Below are positions 14,856 through 21,913 of a stretch of DNA of 32,932 nt, in pieces. Numbering within the stretch: the first letter of the stretch is position 1; each line of letters starts with the position of its first letter. The DNA comes from an uncultured Bacteroidales bacterium. Lineage in GTDB: Bacteria > Bacteroidota > Bacteroidia > Bacteroidales > Bacteroidaceae. A program made the position numbers and the translations under genes. Below the pieces are notes generated by a model that did not search any database, was not told where the DNA came from, and worked only from the letters and a program-made list of their open reading frames with translations. The stretch covers positions 1 to 32,932 of the forward strand of contig CACZMI010000017.1 in NCBI GenBank assembly GCA_902782245.1. Direction: 5' to 3'.

Positions 14856-16362
14856 TTATAATCCCGATGTGCTGAACTGCATTGCCAATCTGAGCAATGA
14901 TGAGGTTTTCACTCCACCGGAATTGGCTAACAACGTTCTGGACCTTTTGCCGCAGGAACTGTTCCGCAGCCCACAAACCACGTTTCTGGATCCGTTTACC
15001 AAGAGCGGAGTGTTCCTGCGTGAGATAGTAAAGCGTCTGGACCGGGGTCTGGAGAGTGTAATCCCGGACCGACAAGAGCGTATTGATCATATACTGCACA
15101 ATCAGGTATTCGGGATAGCATGTACCGAACTTACATCGCTCTTGTCACGCCGCTCAGTATATTGCTCCAAGAGTGCCGATGGCAAGTACAGCGTGTCCCG
15201 TTTTAAAACCCCAAGCGGCAATATCCTATATTCAAACATAAATCATACGTGGGAAGGCGGCAAGTGCAAGTACTGCGGAGCCAGCCAGGCGGTTTATGAC
15301 CGAGGCTCCGAATCAGAGCAGTACGCCTACATGTTCATTCATACCGACAATCCCACCAAATTCTTCCAAAATATGAAATTCGATGTAGTGATTGGAAATC
15401 CTCCTTACCAAATGAGTGATGGAGGCGGTATGCAAACAGAATCATCATCAGGAAGCGCTATCCCTCTTTACCAAAAGTTTGTGGAACAAGCAAAAAAACT
15501 GAAACCTAGATATTTATCAATGATTATTCCAGCAAGATGGTATTCTGGAGGGCGTGGTCTAGATGAGTTTAGAGATATGATGTTGAATGATTGTAAAATC
15601 TCTCATCTTGTTGATTATTCGGATTCAAGAGATTGTTTTCCTGGCGTAGATATAGCAGGAGGCGTGTGTTATTTCCTTTGGGATAGTGCTTACAATGGGT
15701 TATGTCACATTACAAACTATTACAAAAATACCATTCGCTTCTCAGACAGACGACTTAATGAATATCCTGTTTTTGTGAGATATTCTCAATCTATAAATAT
15801 TATACAAAAGGTTCTTAGCAAAAAAGAAAGAACAATGGACCAGAGTGTTTATAGTTCTAAACCATTTGGTTTTAGAAGTTATGAATCTGGCCATAAAATA
15901 GCGAAGCCTAATGATGTTGCAATGTTGGGGAGTAAAGGATTTACATTCGTAAATAGAGATGATGTTCGAATTAATATCCAACTAATTGATGAATGGAAAG
16001 TTGTTATGTCGAAGGCAAGTGCAGAACATGCGGGACAGACGGACAACGAAGGTAGAAAAAAAGTCATTTCTCGAATAGAGATATTAAAGCCCAATCAAAT
16101 CTGTACTGAAACATATTTGTTGCTTCGTACATTTAAAACAGAGAGAGAGGCAATTAATATGACCAACTATGCTAAAACAATGTTTTTTCGTTTCTTAATG
16201 TCTACCATTTTGTTGACTCAAAATATAGCAAGGGACAAATTCATGTTTGTTCCAATCCAGGATTTCTCACACCCATGGACAGATGAGATGCTTTACAAGA
16301 AATACGGATTGACGGAGGATGAGATTGCATTCATAGAGTCGATGATCCGACCGATGGAATAG
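14842..16362 (+). CDS. Eco57I-like N6-adenine DNA methyltransferase
   Basis: This 506-residue protein has EVFTPPELANNVLDLLP, a motif I variant FLDPFTKSGVFL (residues 48-59) and the catalytic motif GNPPYQ (NPPY at 186-189), in the order of gamma-class amino-methylases such as Eco57I. A short CKYC (142-145) sits before the catalytic motif. The second half (about 190-500) should contain the target recognition domain. Base composition changes near nucleotide 15360: the 60 bases 14941-15000 have 33 G/C, while 15961-16020 have only 20, and composition recovers near 16260. This suggests the specificity half was acquired separately. The product would methylate adenine in host DNA to protect it from the helicase-nuclease downstream. 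Confidence 0.9.
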   Translation: MENSSYNPDVLNCIANLSNDEVFTPPELANNVLDLLPQELFRSPQTTFLDPFTKSGVFLREIVKRLDRGLESVIPDRQERIDHILHNQVFGIACTELTSLLSRRSVYCSKSADGKYSVSRFKTPSGNILYSNINHTWEGGKCKYCGASQAVYDRGSESEQYAYMFIHTDNPTKFFQNMKFDVVIGNPPYQMSDGGGMQTESSSGSAIPLYQKFVEQAKKLKPRYLSMIIPARWYSGGRGLDEFRDMMLNDCKISHLVDYSDSRDCFPGVDIAGGVCYFLWDSAYNGLCHITNYYKNTIRFSDRRLNEYPVFVRYSQSINIIQKVLSKKERTMDQSVYSSKPFGFRSYESGHKIAKPNDVAMLGSKGFTFVNRDDVRINIQLIDEWKVVMSKASAEHAGQTDNEGRKKVISRIEILKPNQICTETYLLLRTFKTEREAINMTNYAKTMFFRFLMSTILLTQNIARDKFMFVPIQDFSHPWTDEMLYKKYGLTEDEIAFIESMIRPME

Positions 16363-16413
16363 ATAGAAACAAATAATAAACAGGCGCTCTTTGATTTATT
16401 GCTGACAGATTGG

Positions 16414-16437
16414 AAAATTAATTTATAAGTTAATTTT
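16414..16437 (+). repeat. AT-rich inverted repeat between methylase and TA-like pair
   Basis: AAAATTAA (16414-16421) pairs with TTAATTTT (16430-16437) around TTTATAAG. It lies 14 bases upstream of the -33 element of the next gene, so it may be an operator for the helix-turn-helix protein at 16996, or a weak terminator for the methylase transcript. Confidence 0.45.
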
Positions 16438-16451
16438 TCATGACTTAATCC

Positions 16452-16482
16452 TTTGATATTAAAAAGAATGTGTGTATCTTTG
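16452..16482 (+). promoter_or_regulatory. Promoter of the TA-like pair
   Basis: TTTG (16452-16455) and TATCTTTG (16475-16482) are 19 bases apart, an essentially perfect Bacteroidota promoter. Transcription would begin near 16489, which rules out the in-frame GTG at 16470 and supports the ATG at 16503. Confidence 0.8.
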
Positions 16483-16502
16483 CTCGTGATAAATCAATAG
16501 TC

Positions 16503-16994
16503 ATGAGAAAAGTAGAATTTGAACCCTTGTTTTTGACAGAAACCACTGATATTTTTACTATTCGAGTGGATGGAGGCGTTTCTGAGTTTGAAAAGTTCCT
16601 GTTGTTGTTCAAGGATACGGATGACCCTTTGTTGAAGGATGATTTGGAAAAGATTCTTATTGCCATTGGGAACATAAGTCAATATGGAGCATTGGAATCT
16701 TATTTCAGAATTGAAGGAAAGATGAATGACAGGATCTGTGCTATGCCATTGCTGATAAAACCAAGAGACAAGTCTAAACATGGAACCTTGAGACTGTATT
16801 GCATAAGGATTTCTGATAGACTCTTGATAGTAGGCGGTGGAGGATTGAAGGTTACAGATACCTATCAGGAGGATGAGATGATGGCCAAACATGTATCAAC
16901 TTTACAGGCTATTGATTCAAGGTTGGCAGAAGTTGAGAAATCAGGTCATGACTTACATAAAGAGTTGTTTAATATTGTTATTGAGATAGACTGA
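16503..16994 (+). CDS. Putative toxin-like (RelE/HigB-type) protein of a two-gene module
   Basis: The protein is 163 residues long from the ATG at 16503. After an N-terminal strand (EFEPLFLTETTDIFTIRVDGG) come helices (SEFEKFLLL; LKDDLEKILIAIGNISQYG). The segment RICAMPLLIKPRDKSKHGTLRLYCIRISDRLLIVGGGGLKV recalls the strands of RelE/HigB-type ribonuclease toxins. The end is helical and charged. The gene directly precedes an Xre-type regulator (one-base gap), the order of HigB-HigA modules, though it is longer than classical HigB. Alternatively it is a partner of a controller protein for the restriction system. The toxin activity is inference from pattern and context only. Confidence 0.55.
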   Translation: MRKVEFEPLFLTETTDIFTIRVDGGVSEFEKFLLLFKDTDDPLLKDDLEKILIAIGNISQYGALESYFRIEGKMNDRICAMPLLIKPRDKSKHGTLRLYCIRISDRLLIVGGGGLKVTDTYQEDEMMAKHVSTLQAIDSRLAEVEKSGHDLHKELFNIVIEID

Positions 16995-16995
16995 T

Positions 16996-17385
16996 ATGAC
17001 TAAGGTGTATTACATAGATCCCATGTTTAAGGAGGCACTGGAAAAAGTTCCCCCTGTAACTCGTAGGGAAGCTGATTTTTCGTTTGGTATTGCCAAGCGG
17101 ATTAATGATATCCTTAAAAAGAAAGGATGGTCAAAGACAGATCTTGCCAAGGCTACAGGCAAGAAAACTCCTGTTGTTACCAAGTGGATGAGTGGTATGC
17201 ATAACTTTACCATGCGTACTATAGCGGAGATTGAGGTGGCATTGGGTGAGGAGATCATAACTGTAAAACAGTACAAACCCAAGTCAACAAGACCGGCGCC
17301 CAAACCATATCAAATGACCAGGTCTGCATCACTGTACGTGAATGAGGAGCGGATTCCATACAATAAGGAACCGGATAAGGAATAG
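16996..17385 (+). CDS. Xre-family helix-turn-helix protein (antitoxin or R-M controller)
   Basis: This 129-residue protein has a Cro/CI-type helix-turn-helix at about residues 31-87: IAKRINDILKKKGWSKTDLAKATGKKTPVV, then TKWMSGMHNFTMRTIAEIEVALG. The N-terminal extension (YYIDPMFKEALEKVPPVTRREADFSFGI) is typical of HigA-like antitoxins, in which it contacts the toxin, and the basic, Pro-rich tail (KPKSTRPAPKP) is probably disordered. It could repress its own promoter at the inverted repeat 16414-16437. Its position between methylase and nuclease genes also fits a controller that delays nuclease expression. The helicase-nuclease starts 43 bases downstream with no obvious promoter. Confidence 0.85.
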   Translation: MTKVYYIDPMFKEALEKVPPVTRREADFSFGIAKRINDILKKKGWSKTDLAKATGKKTPVVTKWMSGMHNFTMRTIAEIEVALGEEIITVKQYKPKSTRPAPKPYQMTRSASLYVNEERIPYNKEPDKE

Positions 17386-17428
17386 CCTGTCAGCATAGAT
17401 TCAAAGTGTGCCATAACTTGAAAAGGAT

Positions 17429-20173
17429 ATGGCTGCTACTGATTTGCTTAGGGAGAAGGTCGCTGAGGCCCCTATGATTTATGCATACGAGCATATTGGC
17501 GTTCCGGTTCATGAAGGGATGCTTAAGGTGGGTTATACCACTCGTGATGTGGAGACCCGTGTGCGGGAGCAGAACCAGACAAATAGTGTCCGGTATAGGA
17601 TTGTACTCAAGAGACCGGCCATGCGTAAGGATGGGACATCGTTTGATGACCATCTTATTCATAAGATATTGCGCAAGAATCATGTGCGTAATCCGGAGGG
17701 AGAGTGGTTTGTTACTGATGCAGAAACTGTAGAAAGGGCTATTGCATCGGCTGTAGAAGGTCATGAAACCATAATAAGTAGAACCAACTCATTCCGCATG
17801 CGTCCGGAGCAGGAGGCGGCGGTCAGTAAGACATCGGCCTACTTCAAGGCTTTTGTAAAAGACCCTGCAAACCGAGGGCTCATTCCGCATTTCCTCTGGA
17901 ACGCCAAGATGCGTTTTGGCAAGACATTCACCACATATCAGCTGGCGCTGCGTATGGGGTGGACCAAGGTTCTGGTGCTTACTTTCAAGCCTGCGGTAAA
18001 GACCGCCTGGGAGGAGGATCTGGCTACCCATAAGGATTTTGAGGGCTGGCAGTTCTGCCAGAAACAGGATGACCGCGAGTTCAACTATGTGAACGAGCGC
18101 AAGCCGTTTGTCTGTTTTGCATCGTTCCAGGATGTGCTGGGCAAGAATGCGGTAGGGGGCATTAAGGCTACAAATGAATGGATCCAGACAGTTGACTGGG
18201 ATTGCATAGTGCTAGACGAGTATCATTATGGCGCCTGGGGAAGGAATGCCAAGAACTTTTATGATAAGAAAGACCCGGCGCTGATGCGTGCGCTTGAGGT
18301 GGGTGATATCATAAATGAGGATGCCGATAATGTGCGTGAAATTGAGGCCCGCGAGATGTATGATGAGGAGCTGATGCCGCTGCGCACTCATGCGTATCTG
18401 TATCTGTCGGGAACGCCATTCCGTGCCATATCAACGGGTGAATTCATAGAGGAGCAGATATACAACTGGACATATTCCGATGAGCAACGTTCCAAAGAGG
18501 CTTGGAGAGGGCCGGATAATCCATACGCCCAACTGCCCAAGATGGTGATGCTCACATATCAACTGCCGGACAGCATCCGCGAGATAGCATCGCAGGGCGA
18601 GTTTGACGAGTTTGACCTGAACGAGTTTTTCCGTGCCGATGACAAAGGTTTCATTCATGAGGAGTATGTGCAGAAATGGCTTGACCTGATACGCGGCGCA
18701 TACACTGAGAACATTGTCACTGAACTGAAACTGGGAACAGAGAAACCGCCGATGCCGTTCTCCGATGCCCGTCTGCTAAGTTACCTGCAACATACATACT
18801 GGTTTCTGCCATCGGTTGCAGCATGTGAGGCTATGGCCAGACTGCTTGAAAAGCGTGTGAACCGTTTTTATTCTGATTACCGTGTGATAGTTGCTGCTGG
18901 AAACAGGGCCGGTATGGGTGCCGCTGCGGTAGGTCCGGTGTATGAGGCCATGAATGATCCGCAGGAGAGTAAGACCATAACCCTGTCTTGCGGCAAACTA
19001 TCCACAGGCGTAACCGTTAAACCCTGGACCGGAATACTGATGCTCCGTAACACCACATCGCCCGAGACCTATTTCCAGGCTGCTTTCCGTGTTCAGTCAC
19101 CCTGGACCACCTGTGATGAGAACGGCAATGAGGTGATTCTAAAACCGCTCTGTTACGTGTTTGACTTTGCACCCAACCGTGCCCTGCGTTTGGTAGAGGA
19201 GTACAGCTGCCAGCTTAACGTGCATGAATCCAACCCGGAAAAGAAAGTAGAGGAATTCATAAAGTTCCTGCCTATCCTTGCGTTCGATGGTTCATCCATG
19301 AAGGAGATTGATGCCGCCGGAGTACTTGATATGGCTATGAGCGGCACTACGGCAACATTGCTTGCCCGCAGATGGGAATCGGCCGTACTGGTAAATGTAG
19401 ATAATGCCACCCTGCAACGCTTGATGAACAATCCCGATGCAATGCGTGCCCTGATGAACATTGAGGGATTCCGCAGCCTGAACGCAGATATTGAGACCAT
19501 AATCAACAAGTCAGAGAAGGTAAAGAATACCAAGAAAGAACGTGGCGATGACCTTACTCCGCGCGAGAAGAAAGAGCTGTCCGATGAGGAGAAGGAGTAT
19601 AAGAGCAAGCGTCGTGAGATTCAGGAGAAACTCATAAAGTTTGCCACCCGCATCCCTGTATTTATGTACCTGACCGATTTCCGCGAATACTCACTGCGTG
19701 ATGTGATAGAACAGCTGGAACCGGAACTTTTCCGCAAGGTGACAGGCCTTACACTAAAGGATTTCAGCCTGCTTGTAAGCTTGGGGGTATTCAATAGCGA
19801 GCTGATGAACGATGCCGTCTATAAGTTCAAACGCTATGAGGATTCATCGCTTGAATATACCGGTATTAACACCCATACAGGCACCCTGATAGGAGGTTGG
19901 GATACTGTCATTGATACTTCAAAGTCAATAATGGAAGATAGAAACAATGAGGATTATAAGAAGGTTGCAGATTCTTCTCCAAAATTGGAAAGAATCCAAC
20001 CTTGGGATAATATCTTAGTTGGTGATGTCGTCTTTCATAAGAGTTTAGGTCAAGGGGTAGTGACTTCTGTGGATGATAAATACATTTTTGCGAAATTTCC
20101 TCTGCGTGAGTCTAAGTTTCAGTATCCGGATGCTTTTGAAAGAGGATTTCTTGCAATGAAAGAATTCTCTTAA
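17429..20173 (+). CDS. Restriction helicase-nuclease: GIY-YIG/T5orf172-type domain fused to SF2 helicase
   Basis: This 914-residue protein has an N-terminal domain (about residues 15-110) of the GIY-YIG/T5orf172 type: IYAYEHIGVP, GMLKVGYTTRDVETRVREQ, and the late acidic residue in GEWFVTDAE (Glu92). The superfamily-2 helicase core follows, with motif I variant MRFGKT (161-166), VLVLTFKPAVKTAW, DEYH box (263-266), SGTPFR (327-332) and a motif VI-like QAAFRVQSPW near 550. A charged coiled stretch lies near 690-735. The last 51 residues (864-914, VGDVVFHKSLGQGVVTSV) look like the SH3-like tail of UvrD-type helicases. Lines 19921-19980 and 19981-20040 have only 20 G/C in 60, against 31 at 19321-19380, so the tail composition differs from the core. 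It probably translocates on and cuts unmethylated DNA. The gene starts at ATG 17429 after AAAAGGAT. Confidence 0.88.
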   Translation: MAATDLLREKVAEAPMIYAYEHIGVPVHEGMLKVGYTTRDVETRVREQNQTNSVRYRIVLKRPAMRKDGTSFDDHLIHKILRKNHVRNPEGEWFVTDAETVERAIASAVEGHETIISRTNSFRMRPEQEAAVSKTSAYFKAFVKDPANRGLIPHFLWNAKMRFGKTFTTYQLALRMGWTKVLVLTFKPAVKTAWEEDLATHKDFEGWQFCQKQDDREFNYVNERKPFVCFASFQDVLGKNAVGGIKATNEWIQTVDWDCIVLDEYHYGAWGRNAKNFYDKKDPALMRALEVGDIINEDADNVREIEAREMYDEELMPLRTHAYLYLSGTPFRAISTGEFIEEQIYNWTYSDEQRSKEAWRGPDNPYAQLPKMVMLTYQLPDSIREIASQGEFDEFDLNEFFRADDKGFIHEEYVQKWLDLIRGAYTENIVTELKLGTEKPPMPFSDARLLSYLQHTYWFLPSVAACEAMARLLEKRVNRFYSDYRVIVAAGNRAGMGAAAVGPVYEAMNDPQESKTITLSCGKLSTGVTVKPWTGILMLRNTTSPETYFQAAFRVQSPWTTCDENGNEVILKPLCYVFDFAPNRALRLVEEYSCQLNVHESNPEKKVEEFIKFLPILAFDGSSMKEIDAAGVLDMAMSGTTATLLARRWESAVLVNVDNATLQRLMNNPDAMRALMNIEGFRSLNADIETIINKSEKVKNTKKERGDDLTPREKKELSDEEKEYKSKRREIQEKLIKFATRIPVFMYLTDFREYSLRDVIEQLEPELFRKVTGLTLKDFSLLVSLGVFNSELMNDAVYKFKRYEDSSLEYTGINTHTGTLIGGWDTVIDTSKSIMEDRNNEDYKKVADSSPKLERIQPWDNILVGDVVFHKSLGQGVVTSVDDKYIFAKFPLRESKFQYPDAFERGFLAMKEFS

Positions 20174-20189
20174 GTCCAGTGTCCTATTA

Positions 20190-20220
20190 TTTGTAAAGCG
20201 GGAAAAATACAGTACCTTCG
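20190..20220 (+). promoter_or_regulatory. Promoter of the SpmA/B-like gene
   Basis: TTTG (20190-20193) and TACCTTCG (20213-20220) are separated by 19 bases. Transcription would start a few bases later, giving a leader of about 18 bases before the ATG at 20244. Confidence 0.65.
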
Positions 20221-20243
20221 CAGATAATAATGTTCGGGCGCGT

Positions 20244-21470
20244 ATGGTACTTAACTGGATCTGGATATCATTCTTTCTTATAGCTTTCGTGGTGGCCGTG
20301 ATACAGCTTTGCATGGGTAATGCGGGCGTGTTTCAGGATATCATGGACTCTACGTTCTCATCGGCCAAGACGGGCTTTGAAATTTCGTTGGGTCTGACAG
20401 GCGTGCTGTCTCTCTGGCTGGGTATAATGAAGATTGGCGAGAAGGGCGGTCTGGTAAATACTTTTGCACGCTGGCTGAGTCCCGTGTTCTCACGTCTGTT
20501 CCCGGATCTGCCCAAGAACGATCCGGCTTACGGACATATATTCATGAACGTGGCCGCTAACATGTTGGGTCTGGACAATGCCGCTACTCCCATGGGGCTC
20601 AAGGCGATGGAGCGTATGCAGGAACTCAACAAGACCAAGGATGTGGCTTCAAATCCCATGATCATGTTCCTGGTGCTCAATACATCGGGTCTTACAATAA
20701 TTCCGGTAAGTGTACTGGTGTACCGCGCACAGATGGGTGCAGCCCAACCGGCCGATGTATTCATACCCATCCTGCTGGCCACTTTCTTCTCAACATTGGT
20801 GGGCCTGCTGGTTACCTGCTTTATCCAGAAGATACGCTTTGACAAGGTGCTCATAGGCTTTGTGGGCGGACTGAGCGTGATAGTGGCCCTTATTATCTGG
20901 GGCTTCTCCAGGCTGCCGGCCGTAAAGATAGGCCCGGTGTCCACATCGGCCGCAAACATCATTCTTTTTGTGGTTATAATAGGTTTCATCATATCGGGCA
21001 TAAAGGCTAAGATAAATGTATATGAGGCATTCGTGGAGGGCGCCAAGGACGGCTTTGCCACAGCGGTCAAGATCATACCTTACCTGATTGCCATATTGGT
21101 GGGCATAGGGGTGTTCCGTGCATCGGGCGCAATGGATGCTGTGGTTAACGGCGTGGCCTGGTGTGCCGATAAATGCGGTCTGGATACCCAGTTTGTGGGC
21201 GCCCTGCCTACAGCCCTGATGAAGCCCCTGTCAGGCGGCGGTGCACGTGGCCTGATGATTGACGCCATGACCACATACGGGGCCGATTCGTTCACGGGAC
21301 GTCTGGCCTGCCTGTTCCAGGGCTCGACCGATACCACCTTCTACATTCTGGCGGTTTACTTTGGCAGCGTTAACATAAAGAACACCCGTCATGCTGTGGG
21401 CTGCGGACTGCTGGCTGACTTGGCCGGTATACTGGCTGCTATTTTCCTGGCGTATTTATTCTTTGCATAA
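20244..21470 (+). CDS. Fused SpmA/SpmB-type nucleoside-recognition (Gate) membrane protein
   Basis: This 408-residue polytopic inner-membrane protein contains two Gate/nucleoside-recognition domains in tandem. The first has GFEISLGLTGVLSLWLGIMKIGEKGG and NMLGLDNAATPMGLKAMERMQ. The second has AFVEGAKDGFATAVKIIPYL and LPTALMKPLSGGGARGLM. In Bacillus these are separate spore maturation proteins SpmA and SpmB; a single fused protein is common in non-sporulating Bacteroidota, where the transported substrate is not established. The tail runs to within 11 bases of ybeY, so the two are probably co-transcribed. Confidence 0.92.
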   Translation: MVLNWIWISFFLIAFVVAVIQLCMGNAGVFQDIMDSTFSSAKTGFEISLGLTGVLSLWLGIMKIGEKGGLVNTFARWLSPVFSRLFPDLPKNDPAYGHIFMNVAANMLGLDNAATPMGLKAMERMQELNKTKDVASNPMIMFLVLNTSGLTIIPVSVLVYRAQMGAAQPADVFIPILLATFFSTLVGLLVTCFIQKIRFDKVLIGFVGGLSVIVALIIWGFSRLPAVKIGPVSTSAANIILFVVIIGFIISGIKAKINVYEAFVEGAKDGFATAVKIIPYLIAILVGIGVFRASGAMDAVVNGVAWCADKCGLDTQFVGALPTALMKPLSGGGARGLMIDAMTTYGADSFTGRLACLFQGSTDTTFYILAVYFGSVNIKNTRHAVGCGLLADLAGILAAIFLAYLFFA

Positions 21471-21481
21471 ACATAAACACT

Positions 21482-21910
21482 ATGATATCATTTCTGACTG
21501 AAAACATAAAGATGCCCAAGTTGGACCGAAAGGCCGTGAGGGCATGGATAACTGCGGTAGCAGCTACATATGAAGGCCGCAAGGTGGGAGACCTGAGTTA
21601 TATATTCTGCAATGATGAGCGTATCCTGGAGGTGAACAAAGAGTTCCTGGGACATGACTATTATACGGATATCATTACGTTTGATTACAGCGAGCCCTCA
21701 AAGATAAGCGGAGATATGTTTATCAGTCTGGACACTGTACTCAGTAACAGTTCCAAGTTTCATACGTCTTATGATAAAGAACTGATGAGAGTGATAATTC
21801 ACGGGGTGCTGCATCTGTGCGGCATCAACGACAAGGGACCCGGTGAGCGCGCCGTCATGGAAGCCGCCGAGGAGAAGGCCCTTGATATGTGGTACAAGAA
21901 ACAGTTTTGA
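21482..21910 (+). CDS. ybeY: Endoribonuclease YbeY (rRNA maturation)
   Basis: This 142-residue cytoplasmic metalloprotein fits the family length. It shows FLGHDYYTDIITFDY and the metal site IHGVLHLCGINDK (His107, His111). In most YbeY proteins the third ligand is His in GYDH; here that position is Asp117 followed by Lys, a substitution also familiar to me from Bacteroides homologues. YbeY takes part in 16S rRNA 3' processing and ribosome quality control. It lies 11 bases after the SpmA/B-like gene and 3 bases before the TPR gene. Confidence 0.95.
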   Translation: MISFLTENIKMPKLDRKAVRAWITAVAATYEGRKVGDLSYIFCNDERILEVNKEFLGHDYYTDIITFDYSEPSKISGDMFISLDTVLSNSSKFHTSYDKELMRVIIHGVLHLCGINDKGPGERAVMEAAEEKALDMWYKKQF

Positions 21911-21913
21911 TAA

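Noticed and set aside
14214-16362. One methylase gene broken by a frameshift
   Set aside because: Both reading frames carry their own EVFTxPxE N-terminus and motif I, so they are two genes with a normal 14-base overlap.
16470-16502. Longer N-terminus for the TA-like protein from a GTG at 16470
   Set aside because: The perfect -7 element 16475-16482 lies inside those codons, so the mRNA must begin downstream.
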